Source of the DNA: Tritrichomonas musculus
Lineage: Eukaryota > Parabasalia > Tritrichomonadida > Tritrichomonadidae
NCBI GenBank assembly: GCA_039105265.1
Contig: JAPFFF010000001.1
Coordinates: 3,596,001-3,660,000 of the forward strand
Direction: 5' to 3'
Length of the DNA stretch: 64,000 bases
Position 1 is the first letter of the stretch. The number at the start of each line of letters is the position of its first letter. A program made the translations under genes and the position numbers. A model generated the notes under the pieces. It ran no database searches, had not been told where the DNA came from, and worked only from the letters and a program-made list of their open reading frames with translations. Of this stretch, positions 20,860-31,260 are shown in pieces.

Positions 20860-21198
20860 AAAATTGTTGAAATAAAAAATTAAGGAAGCAAATTCATTAT
20901 TATTTTATTATTTTTTATTTTTTTAATAACAAAAACAGCAAGAAAGTAGTAGAATGATAAGGATTATTCATAAAACAAATCTTGAATTTGTTTCGTAAAT
21001 AATCTAAATTTGTCTGATAGTACGTGTACACTTGCAATGTATTATAGTTCATTGTATACCCAATAAAATGGATGATCTTTTTCTTTCTAAAACGTCTTTT
21101 GAAAAAAAAAAATAACTTCAATTAATAGTAGATTAAGCATAGGAAAACATGGTTATTTAAATTTTATTTACAAATAAATATATATATATATCAGTTAA
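20860..21198. other. Convergent intergenic spacer
   Basis: Lies between the 3' ends of the beta-amylase gene and the minus-strand membrane-protein gene. It holds T-rich runs and a TATATATATATAT tract near 21180; no gene is seen. Confidence 0.55.
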
Positions 21199-21864
21199 TT
21201 AAGAGTTATACTGTTCTTTTTCAACATCATTCATATTTGAAAAATCATCTGATATGTGAACATTTTCATCTTCTTTGGCTTTATTGTATTGGACAATAGA
21301 ATCATCATTTTTGTGGAATAAATAGTTAAGAAATATTGAATGAATTATAATCCATGATGCTGTTATTAATAGTGACGTTCGAGCAGCTAAAACAGTTCTT
21401 TTTTGAACGTACTTTGTTGCGAGATTTTGAAGTTCTTTATTTGGCATTGTTATATCTCCTATTGTTTGCTTAAATTGATCACAAAGAACTTGATCTGTAT
21501 TGCATAATACGATTGAATTTTGATAAACTTGAATATCTGTTTTATTGAAAAATGCTTTTGTTCCAAAACAAACTGCAAAAGAAAGTGTGAAAAAGCAAAA
21601 AAGGGATGCTGAGGCAATATTTGTAAGAATACTTAATGGACCTGTAGATAAAAAGAAATGAAAATAAGAAAGGATTGAACAGCATACGGAGACTATAAAA
21701 AAGAAGAGTCCGTAAGCAAAAAAATTGCCTGGAGCCGAAGAAGCAAATGCAGGATAGTAAGGATCCAGAAGCTGTTGTGAAATTAATGAAAGATAAACAA
21801 ATGATAAAAAAGAAATTAAAGCCCACGCTATTTTAACAACGATTTCACCAATTGATGGAATCAT
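21199..21864 (-). CDS. Four-pass membrane protein, unknown function
   Basis: A 221-residue protein from the ATG at 21864. Hydrophobic segments lie at about 9-30, 47-70, 76-103 and 160-183. A loop of about 55 residues between segments 3 and 4 contains two Cys (VLCNTDQVLC), which suggests a disulfide in an extracytosolic loop. The acidic C-terminal tail (EDENVHISDDFSNMNDVEKE) would be cytosolic. The layout resembles tetraspan families (MARVEL or tetraspanin-like), but there is no CCG or other diagnostic motif, so I give no family. Confidence 0.65.
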   Translation of the reverse strand: MIPSIGEIVVKIAWALISFLSFVYLSLISQQLLDPYYPAFASSAPGNFFAYGLFFFIVSVCCSILSYFHFFLSTGPLSILTNIASASLFCFFTLSFAVCFGTKAFFNKTDIQVYQNSIVLCNTDQVLCDQFKQTIGDITMPNKELQNLATKYVQKRTVLAARTSLLITASWIIIHSIFLNYLFHKNDDSIVQYNKAKEDENVHISDDFSNMNDVEKEQYNS

Positions 21865-22039
21865 TTAATTTTAAAAAATATTTAATTTTAAGAGAAAAAG
21901 TGCATATGCCATTCAAATTTTTAAGAAAAATTATTTGTAGTCATCAGAGCAGAAAATCTGATATATTTTATCATCATTAACTCAAAATTCATTCTATTTC
22001 AAAATATATTTTCCCCAAATAAAATTTTTAAAATGCAAA

Positions 22040-22735
22040 TATTGCATCAATCATGTGTTTAAAGACAATCAATGAAAATGGAAGATTCGCAATTTCAAGT
22101 AATTCGAGATGAATCAAATGATGGTTTAAAAGTATCTACTAATATTATATGAATAAACCAGTCAGAATTTGTTATTTATGCAAAAAGGCTGAGATATAAT
22201 CAATTTTTTGAAAAATTTACTGATGCTATTAAATCCAATATTTTACCTAATTCAATGCACCAAATGATTCAAAAACGATATGTTAGATATATATGCGTAT
22301 ATTGATTATATTTATTCATATTAATATCATATTCCAACTACCAATTTTATTTTAGAGTTATGATAAATTACGCTTGATCATTTGTTTAATGCATTCCAGC
22401 AAGCTTATATTTAGATTAAACTTGAATTTATTATGAATAATTATTTTTTAAATCTGAATTAATGATTAATTGTGCAAAATTATTTAATAAATATTGGCAT
22501 CCTATCAAGAAAAAATTTATAAAATTAAAAAAGAAAAATTGATAGCAAAAATTTTTTGAATATGCATTCAAATTTGATATATTTTTATAAAGCATTTTTA
22601 TCTAATCAACATAAATAAATTTTAAATGTATTTTAAATAAAATAACTATTATATATCATAATAAATCTTTAATATGCATATATAAAATTCAAGTCAATTA
22701 TACTATGAGATTTTGTGATATTAAAAAGTTGACCT
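22040..22735 (+). repeat. Dispersed repeat, copy 1 of 2 (with a dead gene scrap)
   Basis: About 700 bp aligns in direct orientation with 39862-40560, at clearly reduced identity with small indels. The left part of each copy reads as a degenerate frame: here MEDSQFQVIRDESNDGLKVS, then RLRYNQFFEKFTDAIKSNIL. The non-coding remainder is also shared, so the unit is a duplicated genomic segment or mobile element, not merely a gene family. Family unknown. Confidence 0.65.
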
Positions 22736-23235
22736 GTATCAGGTCACTTCCTTGCAAAACTCTCCTTCAAATCAATGCCTGATGTGCAAAAAAATAGGTT
22801 GAGAAATCACGCATTGGTGATGAAACCGTTTTGGTTCTTGAAATGTCTACTTTGAAATGCAAAGTTACCAATTGTTGAATATACCTCTCATTGAGATTGA
22901 AGTATTTTTAACATTTTCTTGAAAGTCAAGATTTTCTTTTTGAATATTTCAAATATATTTCAAGCTCTGTGGAATTGGATATATCTTTTTGCACATGAAT
23001 GAGAACAATTTCAATACTCCTGATTTGTTTATATATATATATATGAGTAAATAAAAATGTTTGGCATCCAGCCTTTTGCCCTTTGAATAACAGATTTTGG
23101 TGGCTAGAATGAGATGTTTTTTATCATATAAATGGAATGATATATCAAATATTTAGGTGACCTTTTATATACTCCATTGTTTATTTGATTTTAAAAGATT
23201 TTCTTTTGAATCAATTGAAATTTTAAAGCTTTTTC

Positions 23236-23280
<45 letters not shown>
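23236..23280. repeat. Poly-T / poly-A perfect palindrome
   Basis: Twenty T are followed directly by twenty-five A, giving a 40-bp perfect inverted repeat of pure A/T. It could form a hairpin or be a junction of two oppositely oriented A-tails. Run lengths in assembled sequence are uncertain. Confidence 0.75.
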
Positions 23281-23319
23281 GAACTTAGCTTAAAAATTAT
23301 TTTATCAAACTGTACGTTA

Positions 23320-23850
23320 TTCGTGATAAAGTTTTTGCTGCTGTTTCGGATAACTGCAATCTAATGAACAATACTTTCACGTTCTCTAGCATATTACGAC
23401 TTCCATGTGGTTGCCATTTATTAAACCTTTTTTAAATGGGCTATGGGCTACACACGTCCCTTAAGATCATTTTTTTGTAAATTTCTTTTAAAGAGGATTT
23501 TGATGAACCAAACATAGCAAGTTATACAGAGATCAGATGGATTTCATTATATGAATCATTTAGAACTGATGAAAACAACTAAACAAAATGCAAGCTTACA
23601 GAAAAACACTGGATATTAATGGAGCAAATTATTCCTATTTTGAGAATTTATAAATCTATAATGAAATTTCATTTGTTCCTATTTCATTTTACAAGCTCAA
23701 ACATTCAATTAAAATGCTTACAAGGAATCAATTCGAAATAAATGCATCTAGCTTTCTCAACGATTTGTGCTTTTGTTCTGTTTCATACTGATTATTTCGA
23801 AAATTTAAAAGGTAATTCTTGGTCAATTCAGAGTAGATAAAAAAAATATT
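23320..23850 (+). pseudogene. hAT-like transposase remnant
   Basis: The plus strand reads KVFAAVSDNCNLMNNTFTF, then LRLPCGCHLLNLF, then SYTEIRWISLYESFRTDEN, with interruptions. The order (D-N-x-x-x-M, then C-x-C-H-x-L-N-L, then an R-W segment) matches the central catalytic core of hAT-superfamily transposases. Several breaks are present. About 67 bp of its 3' part recurs at 28039. No 8-bp target duplication or terminal repeats were found. Confidence 0.45.
23760..23827 (+). repeat. 67-bp segment shared with 28039-28105 (copy 1)
   Basis: The sequence from ACGATTTGTG through TTTGTTCTGTTTCATACTG to GGTAATTCTTG recurs at 28039 in the same orientation with few mismatches. It forms the 3' part of the hAT-like remnant. 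Confidence 0.75.
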
Positions 23851-24420
23851 GGCTGAAAATTTTGGAATAATATTTGAAATATATATTATTTAGTTTAAAA
23901 CTAACATCAATTTTGATTTTTAAGAGAAACTGCTCGCTCAAATTTTTATTTTTAAGTCATCAATATTATTCTCGATATCATTAAAATTTAATTGTTTGGC
24001 ATTGAAACTAGTATAAACATATTTATAATGATGCGCTTATTATTTTTTAGTAAATATTATTTGGATTGTTTGTGTATAATATATAAAAAAGTGACAAAGT
24101 TATGTTTTTTTAAGTTTTTTCTATAAAAAATAGCATTTAACTTTTTATTAGGTGCGCCCGGCATTGCTATACTTCTTCAGTGAATTCATAATAGTTATTA
24201 CTTTATTACTTTAAAAAATAAAAGATCAAAATATATTGTATCTTTCAGAAAATTGTCTTTTAATAATTCAAAAATTCAGAGAAATGATTAAAAACAATTC
24301 AATTTCAAAATAAAATATGCCAAAAAATACTAAAAAAAAAGCAATAGAGATGAAATAAGTATTTATAAAATTAATCTTTATTCAAATGCATTAAATAAAA
24401 TATTAGAAATTGAAATCATG
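23851..24420. other. Spacer between transposon remnants
   Basis: AT-rich; no gene or terminal repeat that I can support. A local GC-richer patch (GGTGCGCCCGGCATTGC at about 24152) has no recognised partner. Confidence 0.4.
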
Positions 24421-25376
24421 ATTATAAATCAAGGATTATTGTGTAAATTCTGTTCAAGTTGGAGACAAGCCAATTAATCATTTCTTTTTTGCTACTATTT
24501 TTACTTGGTAATTCTTCTTCCAAAATATTTCTTCTTTTTAAAACATCTATTATATAAAAGTATTTATCTTTTGTAATTTTTACATTTTTCGGAATTGAAA
24601 ACTTCACTCTTAATTTCATATCAAGGAGCTCTTTATGATCATCATAATTTAACTTTGTAAATTTATATTTTTTTACTGATGATGTGGTTAATAATTTTCC
24701 ATTTGTACATTGTCCTACACCACATGTAAAAATTCTATGAGAAATTTTTGTTCTTCTTCTTCCTTCATTTTGAGAATCATCAATAAAAATAGAAAGATAG
24801 GCAATAAGATGACTTACAATATCATATGGAGATATGTCACTTTTTACGTCAAATCCAGCAAGTTCCAAGAAAGCTTTAGCAACAGCTTGTGCAGGATAAT
24901 CTTCTTCTATGAAAGTAAAAGCTGAATCACAAACTTTTGATTCGCAAGTAACCTCGAAAGAGTTTTGTCTGCAATGAATTTTTTCTAATTCTTCCTCAAA
25001 ATTTTCACCCTTTTGTAAAGCTTCCTTTTGCTGAATAGTTTGCATTTCAGAAATCACTTTTAAAAATTTTTTTAAAGTATGAATAAATTTTGCTCGTTTT
25101 CTAGAACATCCAAATTTGTGTTCTAATGGAGTGGTGCTGTTTCTATCAAAATAAAAAAATTCAAATATATTCATTAATTGAATATTACAATGTATTGTAT
25201 TTAAAAATTCAATAACAATTTTATTTGAATAAAATGTGATATGTTCTCCACCTCTTTTTGTATCACTTAATTGTTTTTTATCTTTTTTATTTTTTTCATC
25301 ATAATAAAATTGCCAAAAACCAAAAAGCAATGTTAAGAAAATAATGTCTATTTTTAAATCCTAAGTCAGGAAAATT

Positions 25377-25785
25377 GGGACAATCGTTTTTTTCTACGCC
25401 ACTTTTTGAATGGTTTTTCTATCCATGAATAGCTATTCATGGAAAGTAAAAAACCGCCATCTTAAGGTGAAATTTAACTTACTCTGTTAAGAAAATTAAC
25501 CAAAAAAATCGTAAATTTAAATTTTCTCTAAAAATTATAACTATTTACTTTTTTTGATATAATTTTTTTTTATTTTTACATAATTTTTCAGGAATATACG
25601 CACCAGTGATCACCACAGGGCTGCGCGAAGCCGAAGCAGGCTCCTTGAATTGCTGGATGAATCGGGAAGCCATTTGAACTAAATATTAATGCATTATTTG
25701 GCAAAAATTGAATAAAAAATGTATAATAAAGTATTCAAAAAGTTTAAAAGTTTTCAAAAAGTGGCGTAGAAAAATACGATTCCCC
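25377..25785. mobile_element. 409-bp TIR element (MITE) inserted in the transposase gene
   Basis: The left end reads GGGACAATCGTTTTTTTCTA and continues CGCCACTTTTTGAA; the reverse complement of the right end reads GGGGAATCGTATTTTTCTAC and continues GCCACTTTTTGAA. The element is bounded by an 8-bp direct repeat GGAAAATT at 25369-25376 and 25786-25793, extendable if GGGA is counted. The host gene on both sides is the same transposase, so the insertion is nested and later. The TIR/TSD layout suggests the Mutator or hAT type. The interior holds a short GC-rich coding-like segment on the minus strand. Confidence 0.7.
25544..25673 (-). pseudogene. GC-rich coding scrap inside the MITE
   Basis: An ATG at 25673 opens about 43 codons that begin MASRFIQQFKEPASASRSPV and go on VITGAYIPEK before running into A/T-rich low complexity and a stop. 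The first 30 codons are about half GC, with codons such as TCG, CGC and GCG, unlike everything around. It looks like the true 5' end of a foreign-composition gene that was joined to AT-rich DNA, perhaps the transposase N-terminus of the element's parent or a captured host exon. Confidence 0.4.
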
Positions 25786-26909
25786 GGAAAATTGGGAGCC
25801 AAAATTGAAAAAGAAATTGGGAGAAAATAAGCTGCCTCTAAAAATTGGTTTTTTTTCTAATAAAAAAAGAAAATTTTGTGGAGAAAATAATAACAAAGGG
25901 AGCGAATCATGCATTTTTGTATATGATTCGTTAGACCATATAATGTTTGGCAAATTTTTAAACAATTTTTTGAGAGTTTCAACATTAAAAAATTTACCAG
26001 ATAATTCAAAACCAGAATGTATAAAAACTCCAAAAATCCTATACCTCAAACGCTTAATTAAATGCAAGAAGTCAGAAATAACTCTAAAATTCAAAGTTTT
26101 TGTGAGAGATATTGAATTTTTTGTTAAAACACTATTAATATAGGAATTGAAATATTCTTCATGCATTTGTGAATATGCTGAATCCCCGTCAAATGCAAAG
26201 GACATAATAGATATATTCCTATTTTTTAAAACATCTTTTATATATTTAAGCATATCGACTATATTTTTATTTGCTTTCCCGTTCACTGCAGGTTCAACAT
26301 GAACTACAAAATTACTATATATTTTCTGATACGGTTGCACTTGAAATACAAATGCAGTGCGAATTATCTTATTATTATTTAACTGTAAAAATATTTGGAG
26401 TTCATTTGGATTCTTTTTAAATTTAGAAAAACAATTTTTTGAAATTAATTCAATTTCTTCTTGACTAAACAAAATTCCTTCAAAAATTGAATCATCAGAA
26501 ACTTTAACTTCTGGTGTAAAGAAAACTGCATCTACAGACAAACATGCATGAATTGTCTTTTTTTTTCTATTTTAGACCTTTCTCTCCATGTTCCAATAAT
26601 ATCGACTATACCATTTATGTCCGTTAATTGATTTGGAATATTATTCATATCTATATGCATATCGTTATTTTCTTCAACACTTAGGACATCATTTTCTGAT
26701 TTAATTGAGTTATCTGGTTTATTATTTAGTTCTTCAATTTTTATTGATGATTCTAATTTGTTTATATCATTTCTTAATTTCAAATTTTCATTTTCTACAT
26801 GCTTTCTTTGATTTTTCAGTAAATTCTCTCTTTGTTTTTGTTTTCGTAAAGTTTCATTTTCATTATATTTTTTATGTGCTTCAAATAGTTGTGTTTTATT
26901 GCTGTTCAT

Positions 26910-28038
26910 TTTGGTAATTTATATTTTTGAGAAAAGCTACAGTTTTTTGATTCAAAAATTCAATGTTTATTTGTTTTATGCTACTGAAAAATCCATTTAT
27001 TTCTTTCAATTTTATTTTATTTTTTTTTTTTTTTTGTAATGTAATTCTATTAATTTTAGAAAAATGAGATAGCATTTTATTTTCAAAATATATTTTTTGG
27101 TAACTACGAATAAAGTATAATTACCTTGCAAAATTGTGTAAAAAAATTTTCAGCTCAATTTTTAGATATTTGATTATTTAAGTCTTTTTTTTGCAATATT
27201 TTCATTATTTTTAATAAAAATATTTTTTTCTCCAAATCGAAAATAAATTGAAAAAAAGATGCCTGCTCATAAATTATTTATTTAAATATACTTTATATAT
27301 TTTTAATTAGATATTTCATGAATTGTTTAATTTGCAGCTTTTGATATGTTTTAATAAGCTTGAATTGCAATTGATAGAAATCCACATTCATCCAGCAATT
27401 TTTTTCATAAAATTATATCTAAAAAATATATTGTCAGTATAATTAAATAATCTATTTTTTATGAGTGAATAAAAACAATTTTGTTTATTTTTATAATTTT
27501 TTTTTGAGAATCAAAGAAAAAATGAAAAATTTTTGGAATATAAATCTATTTTTTGAATCAGGTTCATCTTGTAGAATAATTTTAATACAATAAATAAATT
27601 TAATTTATTTAAATAAATTATATATTAAAGTAACTCGACACCGGGTCCAATATAGATTTTTTTTCACTAATAAATATATTTAAAAAATATATGCTTTTTT
27701 CTAAAAAACAATATTCCACTTAATAAAATGAAGAAACAATAATCAATAAATATTCATCAATATTTCCTAATATTAATTATTTAACTTAATACTTTTGACA
27801 ATGGCCTGTTAATGAATTACAATGAAAAATTTTTTCAATTTCTCACTTCATTATTTCCAAACGGTCGAACTATTTTTTTATATTGCAACCGTATATGCGT
27901 TAGTTTACTTCATACGCATATAATGATATAAGTTTCAAGTGTAAAACATTATTATTTATGATTACTATCTACTCTGTCAATTCTTGTTAAATGAAGAACA
28001 ATGTTGTACATTTTATGTTTTATTGAAGATATTGTTAA
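26910..28038. other. Spacer, nothing recognised
   Basis: Over 1 kb of AT-rich DNA with long T and A runs. A motif ACTCGACACCGGGTCC at about 27632 stands out as GC-rich but has no recognised partner. Confidence 0.45.
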
Positions 28039-28105
28039 ACGATTTGTGTTTTTGTTCTGTTTCATACTGATTATTTTGAAAATTAAAAGGTAATTCTTGA
28101 TCAAT
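28039..28105 (+). repeat. 67-bp segment shared with 23760-23827 (copy 2)
   Basis: Same orientation and sequence as the 3' part of the hAT-like remnant, with few mismatches. It is followed by a short open stretch (to about 28290) reading KFRTFMIFQKKRGLYLMKDL, probably another dead scrap, then by the TA site of the next element. Confidence 0.7.
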
Positions 28106-28295
28106 GGCGGTTACAAGGTCATAGTTGACCTAAACCGTTCTGAACAATTAAAATTCCGAACATTTATGATTTTCCAAAAAAAAAGAGGTTTATATTTAAT
28201 GAAAGATCTTATATTTTTCGATTTTATGGACGCCTTTCATACACAATTACGTCCGTTTACAATTACTTCCTCACAATTTATTTTAGAACAAGCTA

Positions 28296-30186
28296 CCCTG
28301 ATCTCGGATAAAATGAGAAAGTTAGTATGGTTAAGTTTTTTTTTTATTCTGTTAACAATTTTTACTCTGATAAAAATATTGTGATTCTAAAGAAATAAAT
28401 GATTTATCGAAATCTCTCTACAACATTTTAATTATTTGATCATTTTATTATGTATTTTTTGAATAAAATTAAATCTTCTGATTACAATGTGAAGTCACTT
28501 AACGGCACAAAAAAAAAACAATTGAAAATAATTTTTCTGTAGAAAGTTCAACAGAGTTCACACAATCTCTGCCAAATAATATAGATATTCAACAAAGATC
28601 TGCGATAGATCAGCAATTTTTCCCAAAAATTCTCTTCCAACAACAATAATTTTATACTAACATTATCGATTCTCTTCCAAACAACAACGATTCTCCAAGC
28701 AGCATCGATTCTCTCCCAAACAACAACGATTCTCCAAGCAGCATCGATTCTCTTCCAAACAACAACGATTCTCCAAGCAGCATCGATTCTCTTCCAGCAG
28801 CATCGATTCTCCAAGCAGCAACGATTCTCTTCCAAACAACAACGATTCTCCAAGCAGCATCGATTCTCTTCCAAACAACAACGATTCTCCAAGCAGCATC
28901 GATTCTCTTCCAGCAGCATCGATTCTCCAAGCAGCAACGATTCTCTTCCAAACAACAACGATTCTCCAAGCAGCATCGATTCTCTTCCAAACAACAACGA
29001 TTCTCCAAGCAGCATCGATTCTCTCCCAAACAACAACGATTCTCCAAGCAGCATCGATTCTCCAAGCAGCATCGATTCTCTTCCAGCAGCATCGATTCTC
29101 TCCCAAACAGCAACGATTTTCTTCCAAACAACAACGATTCTCCAAGCAGCATCTCTTATATTTTAACAATCGATCATAGCATATCCAACTTTTGTTCAAA
29201 ATTTTACATGATTTTAAATCATCTTTATTTTTGTTAACAAAAAGTTTGAGTGACCGATGCTTTCACTCAAAAAGTTTAAATACCACAATCCGTTTATTAA
29301 TATCAACAACATATAATAAACGAATTGGTTTACCACTTATCTTCATATTATTTGTTATTTGATTGACCAATATTAAAGATATGATACACAAATTTATCAA
29401 TATTTATAATTCTCGTACCAATACCAAATCTTAAATTGAAGATTTAATTTTCTATTATGGACACACTTAATCAGCAAAAATACTATTTTTTCCTCATAAT
29501 TACTTAATTGCGCTATAATATTCCAATCAGTTTTCACTTGATGCATATAATATTCTAAGATGATGAATTAGAAAAAATTACAAAGAATAATATATAGCTC
29601 TTTTAAATCTATCAAATGTATTGTTTATATTATTGCCAAAGCGATTTCTCATATCTTTTTACTTTCTAAGAAAAATCTCAAATAAGATGATATTTTTGGA
29701 AATTTTTTTACAAAATTATTTAATCAAGCGATTTAAATACAATATATGAGAAGTATTACAAACATAGATGGATAATTCTCCATATACGACCAGTAACATT
29801 TTATAATCAGCCAATTGCAGAAGAATATTATTTCCAAAAAAAAATCAATTCTTTAATAACCTATCCAAAAGAGAAGGTTCATGAATACTAAGATTATTAA
29901 ATATCAGTTTTACCTTATCTTCAATTATGTTTTGAGATATTAAAATAATATTGTTTTTAGCATCTTTATTTTTTCTTTATATCTTTTATATATAAACACT
30001 AATGCATATGGATTATATTAGCCATATTTGTATTTAGTCATTCTCATCCGTTTTCTTTTTTTTAAGCCAATTAAGTTTTTATTTTATTATAAGGTCAAAA
30101 ATTCACCTAAATTTCACCATTTTTTAATAACGATTTTTTATTAAAAAAAAAATACGTTAACTTTCTCATTTTATCCGAGATCAGGG
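28296..30186. mobile_element. TA-flanked TIR element carrying a minisatellite (1,891 bp)
   Basis: The left end reads CCCTGATCTCGGATAAAATG then AGAAAGTTA; the right end is its exact reverse complement (TAACTTTCTCATTTTATCCG then AGATCAGGG), a 29-bp perfect inverted repeat. Both abut TA (28294-28295 and 30187-30188). No transposase is seen inside. The interior contains the minisatellite at 28665-29155 and AT-rich filler. It fits a non-autonomous Tc1/mariner-type element. The perfect ends suggest the insertion is fairly young. Confidence 0.7.
28665..29155 (+). repeat. Minisatellite, 39-bp higher-order unit (21 + 18 bp)
   Basis: The basic unit is CGATTCTCTTCCAAACAACA+A (21 bp) followed by CGATTCTCCAAGCAGCAT (18 bp). 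About a dozen 39-bp units are present, mixed with variant blocks where CTTCCAGCAGCAT replaces the 21-mer and one block where the 18-mer is doubled. All lengths are multiples of three, so every frame on both strands stays open. On the plus strand one frame reads as D-S-L-P-N-N-N-D-S-P-S-S-I repeats; just upstream (28545-28620) a related phrase SLPNNIDIQQRS is readable, suggesting the repeat grew from a coding-like seed. Confidence 0.9.
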
Positions 30187-30188
30187 TA

Positions 30189-30749
30189 TTCAATTATTTT
30201 CTTTCAATTATTTTATTCTCTCAATAAATTCTGAACCATTTATTTGCTATTTTAAATTGATTATATCTAGCAAATGAAAAGAAAATATTTATTAAGATGA
30301 ATAAGATGCTTTTTTATAAAGAATTATGGGCTTATTTTTAAAGTAGATTTAATTTTTAAGAAAATCATTATTATTTGCTAATACTTGTTTTAAATATTCG
30401 TAACATAGCTTAAAATAAATAATACTTGACATAGAAACGAATTTTGAAGTCGAAATTTGTTTTTATCTATTTTTGGTGGAAAAAGGAAAAAATGGTAGAG
30501 AAAAAAAAGCACCACCACTTTTTAAATAGTTTATATAGCTTTTAAACTTTTTCTTTAGTTTACATATTGGTATATTATTGGTAAATATTTTTTTTTCGGT
30601 GGTAAAAAACCGCTGGTTGGTTAAAATTTGACTACTTATCTGGTCGGTGGTATCTAGGTGGTAAAAATCATACCATCCATATTTTTAAATATTAAAATTA
30701 TATTTAAATTCATTAAATCATATTGAAAAATTAATCAATTTTTTTCTCC
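30189..30749. other. Spacer, nothing firm
   Basis: AT-rich. A cluster of GGTGGTAAAAA-type phrases at 30470-30680 looks repetitive, but I could not define a unit. Confidence 0.4.
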
Positions 30750-31095
30750 ATCAATTATTGAGAAGAAGTGTCAATTCCATTCGAAATTGATATGACAAAT
30801 TCATTTGGATAGCCTTGCAAGAATCTTTTGTTTTCTGGTTTATAATTTTCAATGACAAACTTTTTGATTTCTTCTTTTTAAACTTTTGAATGATTATACT
30901 TTTTAATAAACTGAAACCAAATACTCAGTAGCACTTCACTTTTTCTCAAAAAGTTTCATTATTTTTTTAGGATTTGAACAAGTTTTCTATCAATTATTAA
31001 GCTCAAATCAGCAATTTTCCGAAGGAAATCGGCTTATCTATGGTTAATACAATCTCATGACTACATTTTCCCCACCAAAACTCAAAGAACCTGAT
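30750..31095 (-). pseudogene. Decayed coding scrap, unknown family
   Basis: On the minus strand, stretches reading VIENYKPENKRFLQGYPNEF then VISISNGIDTSSQ and a stop (about 30750-30880), preceded by KIADLSLIIDRKLVQILKK and SEVLLSIWFQFIKKYNHSK, are coding-like but interrupted. The C-terminal end with its own stop suggests the 3' end of a dead gene. No family recognised. Confidence 0.35.
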
Positions 31096-31260
31096 TTCAT
31101 TCGAATTCTAATATTGTGATCAAAATTAAAAATTTGTAGAAATTTTCAATCCCTTGGCCAAATACAATAGTTAGTCTATGCTGCTTATACCATTAACTCC
31201 TAGTTTATCTAATAATTAATAAAATAAATTTTTTTTATTGAATTTTAACTTTTTGAAGCG

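Larger units (their letters stand above)
24422..26909 (-). pseudogene. Interrupted DDE-type transposase gene (P-element-like?)
   Basis: Three coding pieces lie in order on the minus strand. The first (26909-26532) is a Lys/Asn-rich coiled-coil-like N-terminus from the ATG at 26909. The second (about 26541-25786) has SIMSFAFDGDSAYSQMHEEY then ISDFLHLIKRLRYRIFG; this spacing of D-G-D and D-F-L-H-L-x-K-x-x-R resembles the catalytic core of P-element-type transposases. The third (about 25370-24422) carries on as an alpha-helical domain with Cys residues. The last two are split by a 409-bp TIR insertion, and frames no longer match. The superfamily assignment is tentative; transposase origin is likely. 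Confidence 0.5.

Noticed and set aside
24140-24175. GGTGCGCCCGGCATTGC paired with ACTCGACACCGGGTCC at 27632 as element ends
   Set aside because: The two are only loosely similar in inverted orientation, with too many mismatches to call terminal repeats.
28106-28290. Possible 95-aa gene on the plus strand at 28097-28384
   Set aside because: Its start is TTG, it crosses the TA boundary into the next element, and the tail is only T-rich translation; probably a scrap of a dead gene.
28665-29155. CRISPR-like array
   Set aside because: Units are contiguous without unique spacers, and the genome is eukaryotic; it is a minisatellite.
28548-29199. Three long overlapping minus-strand frames with CCLENRCCLEEN-type repeats
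   Set aside because: They are products of the 39-bp minisatellite, whose unit length is a multiple of three; all frames are open on both strands and none has a proper start or non-repeat domain.
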